NCBI GenBank assembly: GCA_017979445.1
Contig: CM030706.1
Span: 10,402,967 to 10,466,966, forward strand
From: Akebia trifoliata
Taxonomy: Eukaryota > Streptophyta > Magnoliopsida > Ranunculales > Lardizabalaceae
Length of the DNA stretch: 64,000 nt
Direction: 5' to 3'
This document shows, piece by piece, positions 12,424-24,199 of this stretch (within the stretch, counting starts at the first letter, position 1; the number at the start of each line of letters is the position of its first letter). Made by a program: the position numbers and the translations under genes. The notes beneath the pieces were generated by a model. It worked only from the letters and a program-made list of their open reading frames with translations, made no database searches and had not been told where the DNA came from.

Positions 12424-12530
12424 CCTTGGCACTAATGTAGTTTATGGAGACTTAAACCCATGACCTCCCACAAGGAGTGGGTATCCATTGTACTAGTTAA
12501 TGGAAATGGTCACGTTGGTTTTCTTCTTCT
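12424..12530 (-). mobile_element. SINE-like fragment, minus strand
   Basis: On the minus strand, TAGTACAATGG fits the pol III A box (TRGYNNANNGG). About 30 bp later GGGTTTAAGTC fits the B box with one mismatch. The tail and target duplication were not found. Confidence 0.35.
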
Positions 12531-14504
12531 TTTTTTCCAATATTTTCTCATGTGTTTAACTTGGAGGTGGGATTTTGATCCCAGGTCTGTGGTATTACCG
12601 CTCATAGACTTTGTGGGGCATTCTTTTTCCCATCAATCTTAACTAATATCTCCTATTGTGTGTTGTTACGCATGTTGCGCTCCATATACTCTATCTTGTT
12701 TTACAATCCTTGTTTTCTGAGCTATGCCTTCAAAATTACAGTTTTTTATTTACTGGTCCCATCAACCAATGTTGCATCATTTGCAAATAAGTACAACATA
12801 CACAAGGAATCTTCCCTTGATATGAGCGTATAATTCATCCATAAGGTCATAACTACTGCAAAAAGGACACTGGCTCAAGGTCGAACCCTTGTGTAGACAC
12901 TATAACCAACTCATTTTCTCATTGCCAACTGATCTTAAACTACTTTTGCTCATTCATGTTTTTAATAATGCAAATCAGGTTAATTTTTGTATGTAGGTCC
13001 ACGAAAGGATGAGCCAAACCATCAATGGGGTCAGCGGGCCCGAAAAAGTGTGCCACATGGCACGTATTCTGTGGCACTGAGTTTAAGGCAACATTGTCTT
13101 CTATATGGATGCACTCTATATAGGCCAAGGTTCTTTTAAAGAAACATGTTATGTTGCAGGCTTCTTTTATCTGTCAAGTAGTTAAAAACTGATATAAAAA
13201 GATATGTTTTCTATTACTACAAGAACCATGGTGATTTATATCGAAAGATTCCCATAATTTTGGGTTTTTATTTTATTTCATACCACTGTTTCATTTCCAT
13301 GGGCCTTCTATTGTTGGTTGCTGGAAGTTAGGCTTGGGAAGGAAGTTTTGTTGATTGCCTTTTTATTTATACAGGTTGTAGTTTGGAGATTTTTACAGCG
13401 ACCAAAGGGTTCAGATGTACTGGCTGCAAAACAAATAGTGTTTTTCATTGTCTTGCTTCAATATATCCCCAGGTTTTTCCCTTAATTGCCGAACTGAAAA
13501 GAACTGGTGGAGTCTTTGCTGAATCTGCTTTTGCTGGTACTGCATACTATTTGCTGTGGTACATGCTTGCTAGTCATGTAAGTACCAGTATGATTTGTAT
13601 TGGTATGTTATTTAATTTGTATTCTATGTTGGTTGGAACTTTGCACTCGTAGTGCAGCATCACTTCATTTTGCTTCTTTTTTAGATTGTTTTATTGATAC
13701 TATATGTAATTAAGTCTTTTTTGGCTGTCAGTTTAGACTTAAAACTTCCTGTGATGAACGCTATCTTTACTCTGTACCTCTTTTGGGTTTCTTTTAGATT
13801 TTTGTTGTATTAATTATGCAGTCTAAATGAATGTTGTAAATCAGATGGTTAATTTCATCTGATTTAGGTTCAGTTTTAACATAGCTGATTTACTGGGCAT
13901 GCTTCAGTGGAAGTTAGATGTTAGTTCGTAGTAACACTCCATTTATGTTCATTGCCTATGTTGACATGCCATAGTTCTCCATTCTATGACTTTACGCCAC
14001 ACGGGCACATGTCTTCCTTGCTAAGAATAATCCATAAGTGGTAGAGTTGTTCAACGTGAGTATCTAACTATTTTTTGATGGGTAATCTATTGCCAGGTAG
14101 GCACCAAGGTGTCAGGCACATGATTAGGTGAGATTTATATCCCGGGTGATATATTTAGTTCAGTATTTACGGTTAATTGTTTTTCAGTTTTCTTATGTAT
14201 TAATTGTGTTGATTTACAAGTTTGCTTAGTAGTTGATTACTTATTTACATTATTTTTTTGCTATTTTTTTTTATGACTTTTACTACATATAAAAATTGAA
14301 ACATTAATTTTTTTTGTCTCTTAGACCCTCCTGCCACCAAGACCCTGAGGTGGTGCACGCTTAGGCCCCATGTAACGCTTTTAACAACCTTGAGTAGCCA
14401 CATGATGGAGCGAAATTGAAGATATGCAAGGATGCACACGCTGATATATTTAGTTCCTATATTAAGCTTGATTACATACATGCTTTGCAAATTATCAACT
14501 GTTT

Positions 14505-14870
14505 TTTTTTAGATAGGTATAAATTTTTAATAAAAGAGAAAGAACGAGAGGTTTAGGTAGCCCCATACAACAACGAAACAGAAAACAGGGAAAAAAAAAC
14601 CCTTCAACAACGACCCCAAAAGTAGCTATATACTACAAAGGGATTCTTACTTGAAGACAAAGTCCTCAAAAAAGACACCCTCAAAATCTTTACAAAGCTT
14701 GCTCCAAAGAAATAAGAAACCCATAATGTCCAAAATCACATCCTCCGGAGGCTTCTCCTCACTCTAGAAGGCCCTTTTGTTTCTCTCTTTCCACAAATCC
14801 CAACACTACAAAATGAAGAATAGCTCACAAATATCTTTTCCTATTGGAGAAAACGTTTATGACCACCCGA
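14505..14870 (-). mobile_element. LINE 3' fragment, minus strand
   Basis: Begins at its 3' end with an oligo(T) run (poly(A) on the minus strand) and a TTATTAAAAATTTATACC-like terminus. A minus frame near 14,780 carries the LINE C-terminal WKERNKRAF motif. It lies in the first visible intron of the CNGC pseudogene. Confidence 0.7.
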
Positions 14871-14998
14871 GGAAAAGAGCAAAAACTGCTTTAGCATTGT
14901 AATAATGAATTTTGGTTTAATCTTAGCATTGTAATTAAACTATTAAGCCTGATTTATCTTAAAATAAAATTATATATAAAAACTAAGGCAAATGCTGA

Positions 14999-15156
14999 AG
15001 TCACTGCACAAGGACACTACGTTCAACACCGAGCAGAGATGGAGGTGTGCACGAAACCATAGATGCTTCTCCTCGACATATGAGTGAAAAACATCTATGG
15101 TTCTGTGCACACCTCCACATCAGCTCAGTGTTAACGCAATGTCCTGCGCAGTCACT
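14999..15156. mobile_element. 158 bp foldback MITE
   Basis: Two arms of about 65 bp are near-perfect inverted repeats: AGTCACTGCACAAGGACA at the left against AGTGACTGCGCAGGACAT read inward from the right. Both arms also contain GGAGGTGTGCAC and ACCATAGATG. Only about 25 bp separates them, so single strands would form a long hairpin. It sits in a CNGC pseudogene intron. Confidence 0.8.
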
Positions 15157-15204
15157 CTAGCATGACTCAAATACTAAATAAAATATTCAAAGTGCCCACA
15201 ATAT

Positions 15205-15285
15205 AGGTTGGCATGGTCACTAGGTGGCCACCTAGGAATGCTTTGTCTCGCCTAGGTGTTTTGACAACCTTGGTACATAGAAGAA
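15205..15285. mobile_element. degenerate MITE-like fragment
   Basis: Contains CACCTAGGAATG, CGCCTAGGTGTTTTGACAACC and related words. The GCACGCTT...TTTTAACAACCTTGAG region near 14,355-14,395 carries a similar end. Both resemble common plant elements ending in AAGGTTGTCAAAA. Boundaries are not fixed. Confidence 0.3.
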
Positions 15286-16468
15286 ATATTCTAACATCAA
15301 TTTTTTTCTACTTTTTTTGAGTCCTGTCAACAAAATAGATGCGCATGACACACAAATGACGTATATGGGATGGAATTTTCTCAGATTGTTTGAGCTTTCT
15401 GGTCTTATTAGCCGTGGAGTGTAATAATGCATACTGGCAGAAAGATTGTATCACTAGTGAAAAATGTGATACAAGTTATTTGTATTGTGCAAATTGCCAT
15501 ATGGAGGTTATGCTACCTGGCACAGCATCAGTGAGGTTGTTTTTAACAAGGAGTGCTCTGTAGATGATGACAATCCACCTTTTAATTTTGGAATCTACAA
15601 ACAAGCTCTGTCATCTGGCATTGTTGCATCCAGGAAGTTTTTGTCTAAATGCTGCTATTGTTTGTAGTGGGGCCTGCAAAATTTGAGGTAGAGTTATACC
15701 AATTTTGTTATTTTCCTTGTTAATGATGCTTTATACTTCTGTTCCACTTGGATTGATAACTGCAGTTTAGGTATGTTTCTGTGCACTTTAGCATAATCAT
15801 TGGGGTGCTTTATATATGATTTTAGTCATTTATAGTGATGAGTTCTTATTTCGGGATTCTTTATCTTTTCTTTGAATCATTGGGTTTAGACATTACTTCG
15901 GCGATCCTTAAAATAGAGCTTAGTCGCAAATTTTAACCTTGGCTCGATTAACTGAAACGAAGGAGAAGCATAAGCGGTAAGATGAAAGAGATATGACACG
16001 GAGATCAAAGGAAGGAATATCGCCCCCCACCCACAAAAAAAAAAAAAAAAAATCCAACGGGATGGTGGTAACTGCACTATTCGAATTCCTTTTGATGAAG
16101 AAGACAGAAAAAGTCCTGAAAAAAATAGTCAATCCTGAGAAAAAAATATATATGTTATTACATCAGATTAGGTCCATTTTTTGTGTGGTGTACATATTCT
16201 ATGTATGAGGATCAATTGATTGATGAGTCGTAACCCCTGAATGATGGATACTGTTAACGTTTCTGTGTTGGGTATCTTAGATGTCCTTTACAGTTACGTT
16301 CTTTGAATTTCCATGTGTCCCTGCTTATATTTCTATTAAAAGTCAGTCAATTGGTGCGTATATCATTTCCTTCATTATCTAGCTTTCATTGCCTGTTCAT
16401 GTTTGAAGGCCAAACACATTTAAAATGATATTCTGATAGTACAATTATGATCTTCAAGTAATTAGCAA

Positions 16469-17700
16469 CTTTTTTTTTTGACGAGTATAAATTTCATAAA
16501 TATCAAACAAGGGGTTCAAAGAATGATCGGTTGAGTTGACCAATCAAAACATGAAAATTAACTATTACGCAGGGAGTCCCACCAAAAAACAAACTCCTCG
16601 AAGAACACCACTTTAAAGTCTGGGTTCAATTTACACAAAAAAAATAACAGCCCTAAAACGTCAAAAACAATATCTCTAATAGAGGAAGCATCCCCTTTGA
16701 ATATCCTCTTGTTTCTTTCCAATCAAAATCCCCAAGTCATTGCAAAAGGGAGCAAATTCCTAAGGATTTCCTTTCTCCCCGAAAACAGACTTGATTCCCA
16801 ACCTTGGAACATTGACAAAGGCGATTTAGGAGTGACCCAACACACTTTGAAAAGTTGAAGAAAATGGGACCAAATGAGGGAAGAGATTTTACAATGAAGC
16901 AAGATATGGTCAACTGATTTTCCGCTCGAATAACACATGAAATAACAGTTGGGGGTCACAAAACCTCTCCTGCTAAGAAAGTCTAGAGTCGGTAATCTGT
17001 TATGAGATGCAACCCAAGTGAAGAAATGAACCTTTGAGGGGGCTTTTGAACCCCAAATGAACTTGAGAGCAAAATGCAATGTGTGGTCAGACGGAATGTT
17101 CATACCTGAGGCAAAGGAGCTCACAGTGAAGATGGAGACTTTAATACGGATCCACTCCCTTGCATTGTCTTCCGTATTCACCCAACTTAGAAGATCAAGC
17201 TGAGTAGTCAGTTCTTGCAGGTCCTGCATCTCCCAATCACTGAAATCCCTCCCAAAGCCCAAGTCTCACGCAGTTTCGTTTTCTTCGGGGTTCAAGAAAG
17301 TAACACATGGCATCCTTGTTTTTAATGACAAGTTGTATAGGCGGGAGAAGCGGTAATAGAGTGCTGAGTCTCCACACCACCAATTCTCCCAGAATCTGAC
17401 TCTATCGCCCTTACCTACTCTAAATCGCACCCACTTCTTGAAATCCAACCCAGCTTTCATTATCCCATTCCACTCACTGCACCTGTACGAAGATTTCACC
17501 TCCTTACTTTCCCACCCGTTCCAACTTTCACTATACTTGGCCCTAATTATCTTCCTCCAAAGGCTATTGATTTCCACCCCGAGTCTCCACAGCCACTTTC
17601 CTAACAAAGCCCTATTCGAGATCTTAAAACCCGCATACCTCTTAGCGTTGCACACCATCTTCCATTTCACCAAACCAGTACACTTGGTCAGGGGTCTCCA
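16469..17700 (-). mobile_element. 5'-truncated LINE (RT C-terminus plus zf-RVT)
   Basis: A minus-strand frame open from about 17,690 to 16,723 with a single TGA at 17,266-17,268. It encodes the end of a plant L1-type ORF2: the NRALLGKWLWR block, a VGKGDRVRFWENWW segment, and the zf-RVT domain with WVASHNRLPTLDFL and the HILLHC motif, ending WGF. The 3' end shows an ATGAAATTTATACTCGTC-like terminus and an A9 tail at 16,470-16,480. It lies in a CNGC pseudogene intron, antisense to it. One stop in about 320 codons suggests it is fairly young. Confidence 0.88.
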
Positions 17701-19516
17701 AACGAGGGTCTTAACTACATCGGTCTTTTACTTTCTCCAGTGCACTTGGTCAGGGCCTCGAAACTAATACCTATCCTGGAGAGGTCATCTTTTCCATAGC
17801 GCTTGCCATTTTTGGACTCATACTTTTCGCACTTCTGATTGGCAATATGCAGGTAAATATATAGCCTTTTTTGTCCCTTTTTCCCTTTTTATTTATTTAT
17901 TTAAATTTCTTCTCTTTGGAGCGGCATTGAAATTGAGTTTTTTGGTAGAAAATTCATTTGTTTGCTAGAATGTGTGAACACGTGGTCGTGTGTCAATCTT
18001 CATGAACTTATTGCATGTAGGACATTATATAGCCTCCTTTGTTTTTTTTTTTTCTTTTCCAGTAGGACATTATTTAGCCTGAATTTTGTTGGGGAGATTG
18101 GGAGCTTACTGTGAAAACTAAATATTGGCAAATTCTTCCCTCTTTTAAGTACACCAGTACATGGGGCATGAAATGCAAAAAAAATTGACTCTTAAAATGT
18201 CATCTTATTGACATTAGACCAATGTTTTCAAATCTGTATCAGTCTTCTATGTGTGATAAATAGAATCAAGGATATAATCAGCAATTCAATATTCATGTTT
18301 AAATGGTGACAAATTCAATGCGCATTCGCATTTTTTACTGAAAGCATCAATATATTTTCTATTCCTCAATCTTGTTGAATTAAGGGGTGTAAAAATGCTC
18401 GCTAGTTATCTTCCGTTGGATGGTACATGTCTAGCATTTACAAGAGAAGAAAAAGAATTGGTAGTTAAGTAGTGTTTTTGAATGCTGAGGTTTAGGTGTT
18501 TTGCCATTGTTGCAGACCTATCTTCAGTCTCTTTCTATTTGGCTGGAAGAGATGATAATCCAAAGGCATGATTCAGAGCAGTGGATGCATCATCTCTTGC
18601 TTCCACAAGAACTCAGAGAGCGAGTAAGACGATACAATCAATACAAGTGGTTAGAAACACGTGGGGTGGATGAAGGAAACTTGGTTCAAAGCCTACCAAA
18701 GTATCTCAGGAGGGATATCAAGCGACATCTCTATTTGACTTTGGTAAGACTTTGCTTTATTTTATTGCGGCATTTTTCTCCGTTTCTCATACTCATTCTC
18801 TCTGTCTTGCCAGGTTCCTCTGTTTGTGAATATGGATGAACAGTTACTTGATGTAATATGCGAACGACTAAAACCAAGTTTATACACGGAAAACACATAC
18901 ATAGTTCGAGGAGGTGACCTGTGGACGAGACGCTCTTCATTATATGTGGTCGCCTAGAAAGTGTGACCACCGATGGTGGTAGGATTAGTTTTTTCAATCG
19001 AAGTCTACTGAAAGACGGGGATTTCTGTGGAGAGAAGCTTCTGACATGAGCATTGGATCCCAAATCGGGTTCTAACCTCCTGTCATCTACTAGAACGGTC
19101 AAGGCATGGACAGAAGTGGAGGCTTTTGCCTTAATAGCAGAAGAATTGAGGTTCATTGCTAGTCAGTTTAGGCGCCTTCATAGTAGACAGGTTCAGCACA
19201 CATTTCGATTCTACTCGCAACAATGGAGGACATGGGCTGCGTGCTTTATCCAAGCTACATGGCGAAGGTACTCTAGGAGGAAGATTACGAAGCTTCGTTG
19301 TCAGGAAGAAGAAGAAGATGAAGAAGAGTTGGGTGTGAGGATGATGATGGTTCTGGGGGTAATTTGTTGAGTCTCAGTGCAACTATGTATGCTTCGTGAT
19401 TTGCAGCCGATGCCCTTCATGGTTTTCAAAGGCTTCGGAATATGGAGAGTTTGAGGGAATTGATGAAACTGCAGAAGCCTTCAGAGCCTGATTTCACTGC
19501 TGAAGAAGTTGATTAA

Positions 19517-19960
19517 TATGGGATCTCTGTTCAATCATTGAAGACGACGACGATGGATGACAATATTTGGTTCCTCTCCTCTCGTGGGCTGAGAACAATT
19601 TATAAGGTGGACACCATCCAACTTGATGTTGCTTTTGATGTAAGGCATGATACATTCAACAATCAGTACATCCCAAATTTTTTGAATTAGGTTTTGATGA
19701 TGGAGAGGAATTTTTAATCAAAACTGAAGCTAATGTTGCATCTAATCTTATCTTTTCGCTGGATTTGAAATTACAACAGTATGTGAACGAGACATATTGC
19801 TTGCCCAAAATCCCAAAAGTCGAATGTGGATTGAGAGGTTCTACAGCCGATATATTTCTCCACATGCAGCTCATAGGGAATTCGAGGTCTCAACATGGGA
19901 TGAAGAGAGCGCCGCCATTGTAATGGTCAGTAAAACAAAAAAAAATTAAAGCAAATTTTT
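19517..19960. other. region after the CNGC relic, unidentified
   Basis: A plus-strand frame at about 19,780-19,930 looks coding-like (RMWIERFYSRYISPHAAH), and a second frame overlaps it. I recognise neither, and no exon boundaries are clear. It may be a host gene or transposon scrap. Confidence 0.25.
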
Positions 19961-19964
19961 ATTA

Positions 19965-20300
19965 GACACTCATTGGCTTGTCTTTCTCATAAGTTCATGG
20001 GCCTCTCCACTCATTGCCAATTGGTTTTGAGTTGGACTCCAAAACTTATCATGGTATTAGAGTGGGCCTTTCTCTCTTCCACGTCACCCAGTTCATATCT
20101 CCATGTGCTTTGGCCCAATCCGAACCACATGTGCGGGGGGCGGCGGCGTGTTGAGCTTAGTTCCACATGACACTCATTGCCTTGTCTTTCTCCTTCAACC
20201 CCCACATGTGCTGGGGTGTGGTGAGTTTAGTCCCACATCGGACACTCATTGCTTTGTCTCTCTCCTTATAAGCTCCTTGGCCTCTCCACTCATTGCCAAA
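19965..20300 (+). repeat. three-fold internally repeated segment, LTR-like
   Basis: ACACTCATTGNCTTGTCT-type words occur at 19,967, 20,169 and 20,239. The first and last continue into a shared GGCCTCTCCACTCATTGCCAA. Between them TTGAGCTTAGTTCCACAT and GAGTTTAGTCCCACATCGG recur. The TCCCACATCGG plus TTATAAG combination is common in plant LTR or LTR-derivative leaders. No coding content. Confidence 0.5.
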
Positions 20301-20322
20301 TCCTAATTAAAGATGGTCCAAA

Positions 20323-20450
20323 GTCAGATGACTCGTGAAAAAACATGAAATCTTGACCATTAAAACACGACATCTCGAAGATATGTCAAGTATTCCCAGG
20401 ATAAATCCCAACCATTGGATTTTGTATTTTGTCATGAGTCAGCCAACCAA
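20323..20450. mobile_element. MITE family 2, degenerate copy
   Basis: Carries GACTCGTGAAAAAACATGA near the left and CATGAGTCAGCC near the right, with CCAACCATTGGATTTTGT in the middle. These correspond to the ends and centre of the better copy at 34,754-34,983. Confidence 0.45.
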
Positions 20451-21049
20451 TAAAATAATATTTACCCTGACCCTAATGGAAAGATGTTTTGATACATCAA
20501 ACTACACTTTATTACAATGCATCATATCTAATACTTTCTATTAAGTAATAAGTGGTGGTGTAATGCAAACAGCCATGTCGACCAGGCTACCTTCCATTAT
20601 GTTTTGAGCGGTCAGTACACCAAAAATCACAATTACGAACAATTATTAACTATTCTTAATGCATCTGGAACGGTTATAAACAGTTTTCAAATGGGGTGTT
20701 CCTAATATTTAGGAACATTTAGTAACTGTTACTCATTGCGGTTTAAAACCTTCCTAAATTTATTGTGGTAAGGTTTCCAACCTGTTTTAAAATATATTAA
20801 GCAAACAATTTCATGTCATTCTTGATTTAAAAATAATCCTGTAAAAGATCGACAAGAGAAAACACTAAAATACTGATACAAAAGAAACTAAAATATTTAA
20901 CAATAACCACGAAAAATATTCATGGACTTCCGTCACAACATCTATGATTTCGTCCATCGTAAAAAAAAAAACAATCTAGTCAACACTTAAACAAGTAAAT
21001 GACAAATCATAAACTAATTGACGAACGCAAAGGTTTGAGGCCATCTAAC

Positions 21050-21890
21050 ATATGATCCTATTCCAAGTTCCAATTTCCAACTTCCCCTAAAGTTGAATGA
21101 TATCCATCTGGTTCAAGTAGTTCAACATCACCTTTTTCAGCAACATCAATGACAACCTTGTATGCATCTTGCGAAAGAGGTTTTTCACGAATCATTTGAG
21201 GCTCACCCTCGAGGTCCTAGAACCACACCCAGTTGTAATACAAAGCAAACCAGTTGATGCCAATAATAATTAAATCAACAATGACCAGATGTATAATGAA
21301 AGTTGTGCATTATTAGTCATATGAGCACTAATAAAAAATAAAAATAAAAACCATATAAATGTGTAAAGCTGAGGTTGAACAAAAAGAATGATACTTAAAT
21401 AAATAATTACTAGCCTTTGGAAATCTGACAATAGGACTTGCAGTCAAAATCATTCTCTGCAGTGATATCATAAATACCTTAGCCGTGTTAGGCACGTATC
21501 GACACTTGACACACCATCTCATACATCCTAAGATGCAAGGTAGTGTTACCCTTTATTTTAATAATTTTTCATTAAAAGAATTACTTGTATTATATAGGGT
21601 CTCTTAGACATCCACATTCCAGTCCCTGTAGAATTTGCACATATAGCTTATGAATTTAGCATACCTTCATTTTGACTCCCTTAGCTCACTGAGATCTTCA
21701 TCTGAAACAGGGGGCATCAGTGTTCATGTAAGTGGGTTTATATCATGTCATGCCACACAGAATAACCAAGAGAAGCTAGTATTGGAGATAAAGGGCGGAC
21801 TAGAACCTGTTAATTTTACTTGGGTGGTGATGTTTATGCTAGCAATAACAATGTTTGCCCCAATTATGATTGGGACACTCAATTAAAATC
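21050..21890 (-). pseudogene. unidentified exon-like fragments, minus strand
   Basis: Three minus-strand patches look like exons with AG acceptors. The clearest, about 21,070-21,260, reads DLEGEPQMIREKPLSQDAYK, then VVIDVAEKGDVELLEPDGYH, and is interrupted by a stop upstream. Another, about 21,420-21,455, follows a CTGCAG acceptor. A third, near 21,690, reads DEDLSELRESK. I do not recognise the protein, and the stops suggest decay. They may come from more than one source. Confidence 0.3.
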
Positions 21891-21967
21891 TTCAACAATA
21901 CCCACTATTCATGAGGATATATCATATGGTAGAAAACCACAAACAAAGAACAGAGCTCTCCACAACT

Positions 21968-22423
21968 TAATTCTTTAATGGTATCAAAGTAGCTGAAGTT
22001 TCTATGAATAAAGCTCCTCTCTGTCTCCTTTTTCAAACTAGTTCCTCCTTGTAGAATCCAGTAGAAGTGAAGCATTACAAGACTACCCACAAAGAAAAAT
22101 AAACATAAACAAAGCAAAACCCATTAGAAGAACTTCAACAAAAAATGGGAAAAAATGATTCACACTAAAAAAAAAGAGGTATATTTTGTTTACTTGACAC
22201 GGTCATGAAAGATGTTCCTCAACCATGAGAATGCAATGTTCTTGTTCATTTGTATAGTAAGTTTGACTTGTTCTCTGATAATGTCTTCAGCTTGAGGACA
22301 CGTGTCTTCATTATCTACAAAAGCAAGATGGAGAGCCACCACTGAGAAGGAAAAGAGCAAAGAAGAAAGCTTTAGATGAACCCATCCTTCTCTCAAAGAA
22401 TCTGTGTTCTTGCTTTCCTTCAC
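21968..22423 (-). pseudogene. class III peroxidase relic (two exons)
   Basis: Exon 1 (22,423-22,194) begins at an ATG and has a hydrophobic signal-peptide-like stretch (LSSLLFSFSVVALHLAF), then the secretory peroxidase N-terminus: DTCPQAEDIIREQVK and SWLRNIFHD with the distal-haem His. The Cys expected after FHD is replaced by Arg. Exon 2 (from about 22,082) matches the Ca-binding/CDASLLLDST region, but a frameshift and a TAG break it before the ETERSF segment. The remaining two-thirds, including the proximal His, is missing. Intact relatives are secreted haem enzymes oxidising phenolics with H2O2. It most resembles the plant peroxidase 21/42 type. Confidence 0.82.
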
Positions 22424-22797
22424 TCTACTTGGGTTCTTAAATAATGCAAGAAGAGGCTAATAAGTAGATATAAAAATAAAAGAGGAATTAAAGATGCTTG
22501 CTCTTATAGCTGTTTCGACTTTGGACTGGCATTTACTGCTATCACAGCCAGTTTGCTTGAAACTGTTGTTTTTAAGTTTAAAACAAGTACGCTTCTTCAT
22601 GGGTACCAATCCTCCAATAACTTATAAATGGATGATTATTCTTTGTGAGAACTAGTATGAGCTGCTTGGAAAATGTTAATATGTTTGAAGCAAAAATAAA
22701 TGGATATTGATATTTGTTTCTTTGTGGAAGAAGTTAATAAGGCTCTCTAGAGCTGAAGCTGGAGCTGGAGCTGGGTCATTATGTGTACTTCAATTCC

Positions 22798-23196
22798 CTA
22801 TCTTGACCTTTTTTGTAACTTGAGATTATTGCTTGGTAAACCACATTCAAGCGATGCTATTTGCATGGATAACAGAGAAGGAGGGAATTCTCTCGGTTGC
22901 CAATGAAACTTTCTGAACTCTTGCCTACCCTCGTCAAGGGAGGATATGTTACACTCAGACAACCTCAGCCATAAGCAGGAAACACGTTCGGGTATGATCC
23001 CATCACCCACTGCGAGTTCCACATGGGAGCTGCTGATCATCCTACAGGCAGGTGCTGGTAGTTGAGGAACGTATTTCAAGCCCTTGTAAACTGCAAGCTT
23101 ATAGTCCTGGACCCAGAACCTGCGCAACAAAACATCAACTATAACACTTTTCCAACTCAAAGGGAATGGTGTGGGGCCGACTAAAATAGCAAACAT
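22798..23196 (-). other. unidentified 132-codon open frame, minus strand
   Basis: Balanced amino-acid composition and an in-frame TTGCGCAG acceptor-like site near 23,120 suggest a former exon. It includes VQDYKLAVYKGLKYVPQLPA and HVELAVGDGIIPERVS. I do not recognise the family. It could be a host gene fragment captured by, or adjacent to, the retroelement that starts nearby. Confidence 0.3.
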
Positions 23197-24199
23197 GATC
23201 TCTGAAGAGGAAATGGATTTTGACCCGTCACAGTTAATTATACCTTTGGGCTAAAGGTCAGAGTTCACCTTAAACCTAATCTCCTAGATACCCTAGTCAA
23301 CACTTGCCTCCCTCAAAATCAAAGTTGCACTCCTATCCATATTGCCGCTCAATTTGGTACCATTACTCTGAATCCGATGCCTTTCTCTCCCAATCCATCA
23401 CCCCTCATCCTTGCCCAAGACGCAGTCGCTCCACCTACCCTTCCAACTCTTATCATCCGCACACACACTTCATCCATACCAACCACACAACCACCACCCC
23501 TAGTCCTTCATGGCCAGCCAAAACTCCCCCGATTCGCCTTCCAAGACCCCAGAACCTTTCCCTTATCTCTCCGACAAGGCAATGCCTTGGAGTTATGAAA
23601 CAGATTTAGTTTTCCGAAATTGAGGGAAAAAGGCCGAGGAGCCAAAAATGGTCAAGAAACCAGAAAATGTTGAGAAGTCTATGGATGCGAGCCACATCAC
23701 CAGATCGGGTAGAATGGTCAAAACAACAGAGAAGGCAACAACGGTATGGAAAGTGAGAAAAAGATTGAGAAGGGAAAAGGAAAACATATCATAATTGAGG
23801 TGGGGCAAAGTAGTAAGGCAGAACAGGTAACAGAGGCATATGAGGTAGTCAGAGCAAAGATGTCAGTTGAGTTCGAACAAGCAATGGGTACAGTAGAGGT
23901 TGAGAAAGTAGTCGGTATAAAGGTAGTAACAGATGCAAACCAAGCATCAGAACATAGGAGTCAATTGAAGTAGAACAAGAACAAATAGTGGAGATAGTAT
24001 AGTTAGAGATATAAAAAGAAAAGGAAATGACAGAAACAATAGAAGAGAGGAAGAATGACAACAGAAAAGGAAAAGTGGTGGAGGTTACCTCACCAAAGTA
24101 GCTGGGTAAGATAGTGGGGTTGATCGTAGCACCTAATGTTATCACATCCACAGAGGATGAACTCATCCTGGAGGGCTGTGGCCATATAAAGCCACTCCA

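Larger units (their letters stand above)
13375..19516 (+). pseudogene. cyclic nucleotide-gated ion channel pseudogene
   Basis: Five relict exons are visible: 13375-13577, 15385-15687, 17741-17852, 18516-18743 and 18814-19516. They match plant CNGCs from the S4/S5 region through pore and S6 (GEVIFSIALAIFGLILFALL), C-linker (WMHHLLLPQELRERVRRY), cyclic-nucleotide-binding domain and an IQ-like motif (FIQATWRRYSRR). Plant CNGCs are plasma-membrane cation channels gated by cNMP and regulated by calmodulin. Lesions: a frameshift near 13,480; TGA at 15,391; one-base losses near 15,400 and 15,506; TAG at 15,665; a one-base loss near 18,920 in the nucleotide-binding domain; TGA at 19,047 in place of a conserved Trp; a two-base gain near 19,334; and TGA at 19,397. 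The N-terminal exons (S1-S3) are not found upstream. Introns are retained, so it is an unprocessed, 5'-truncated pseudogene, probably related to group I CNGCs. Confidence 0.9.

Noticed and set aside
15886..16208. Three overlapping short open frames on both strands
   Set aside because: They cross an A18 tract and have no domain; sequence is intronic to the CNGC relic.
17438..17767. 109-codon plus-strand open frame
   Set aside because: Antisense shadow of the LINE ORF2, running into the CNGC exon.
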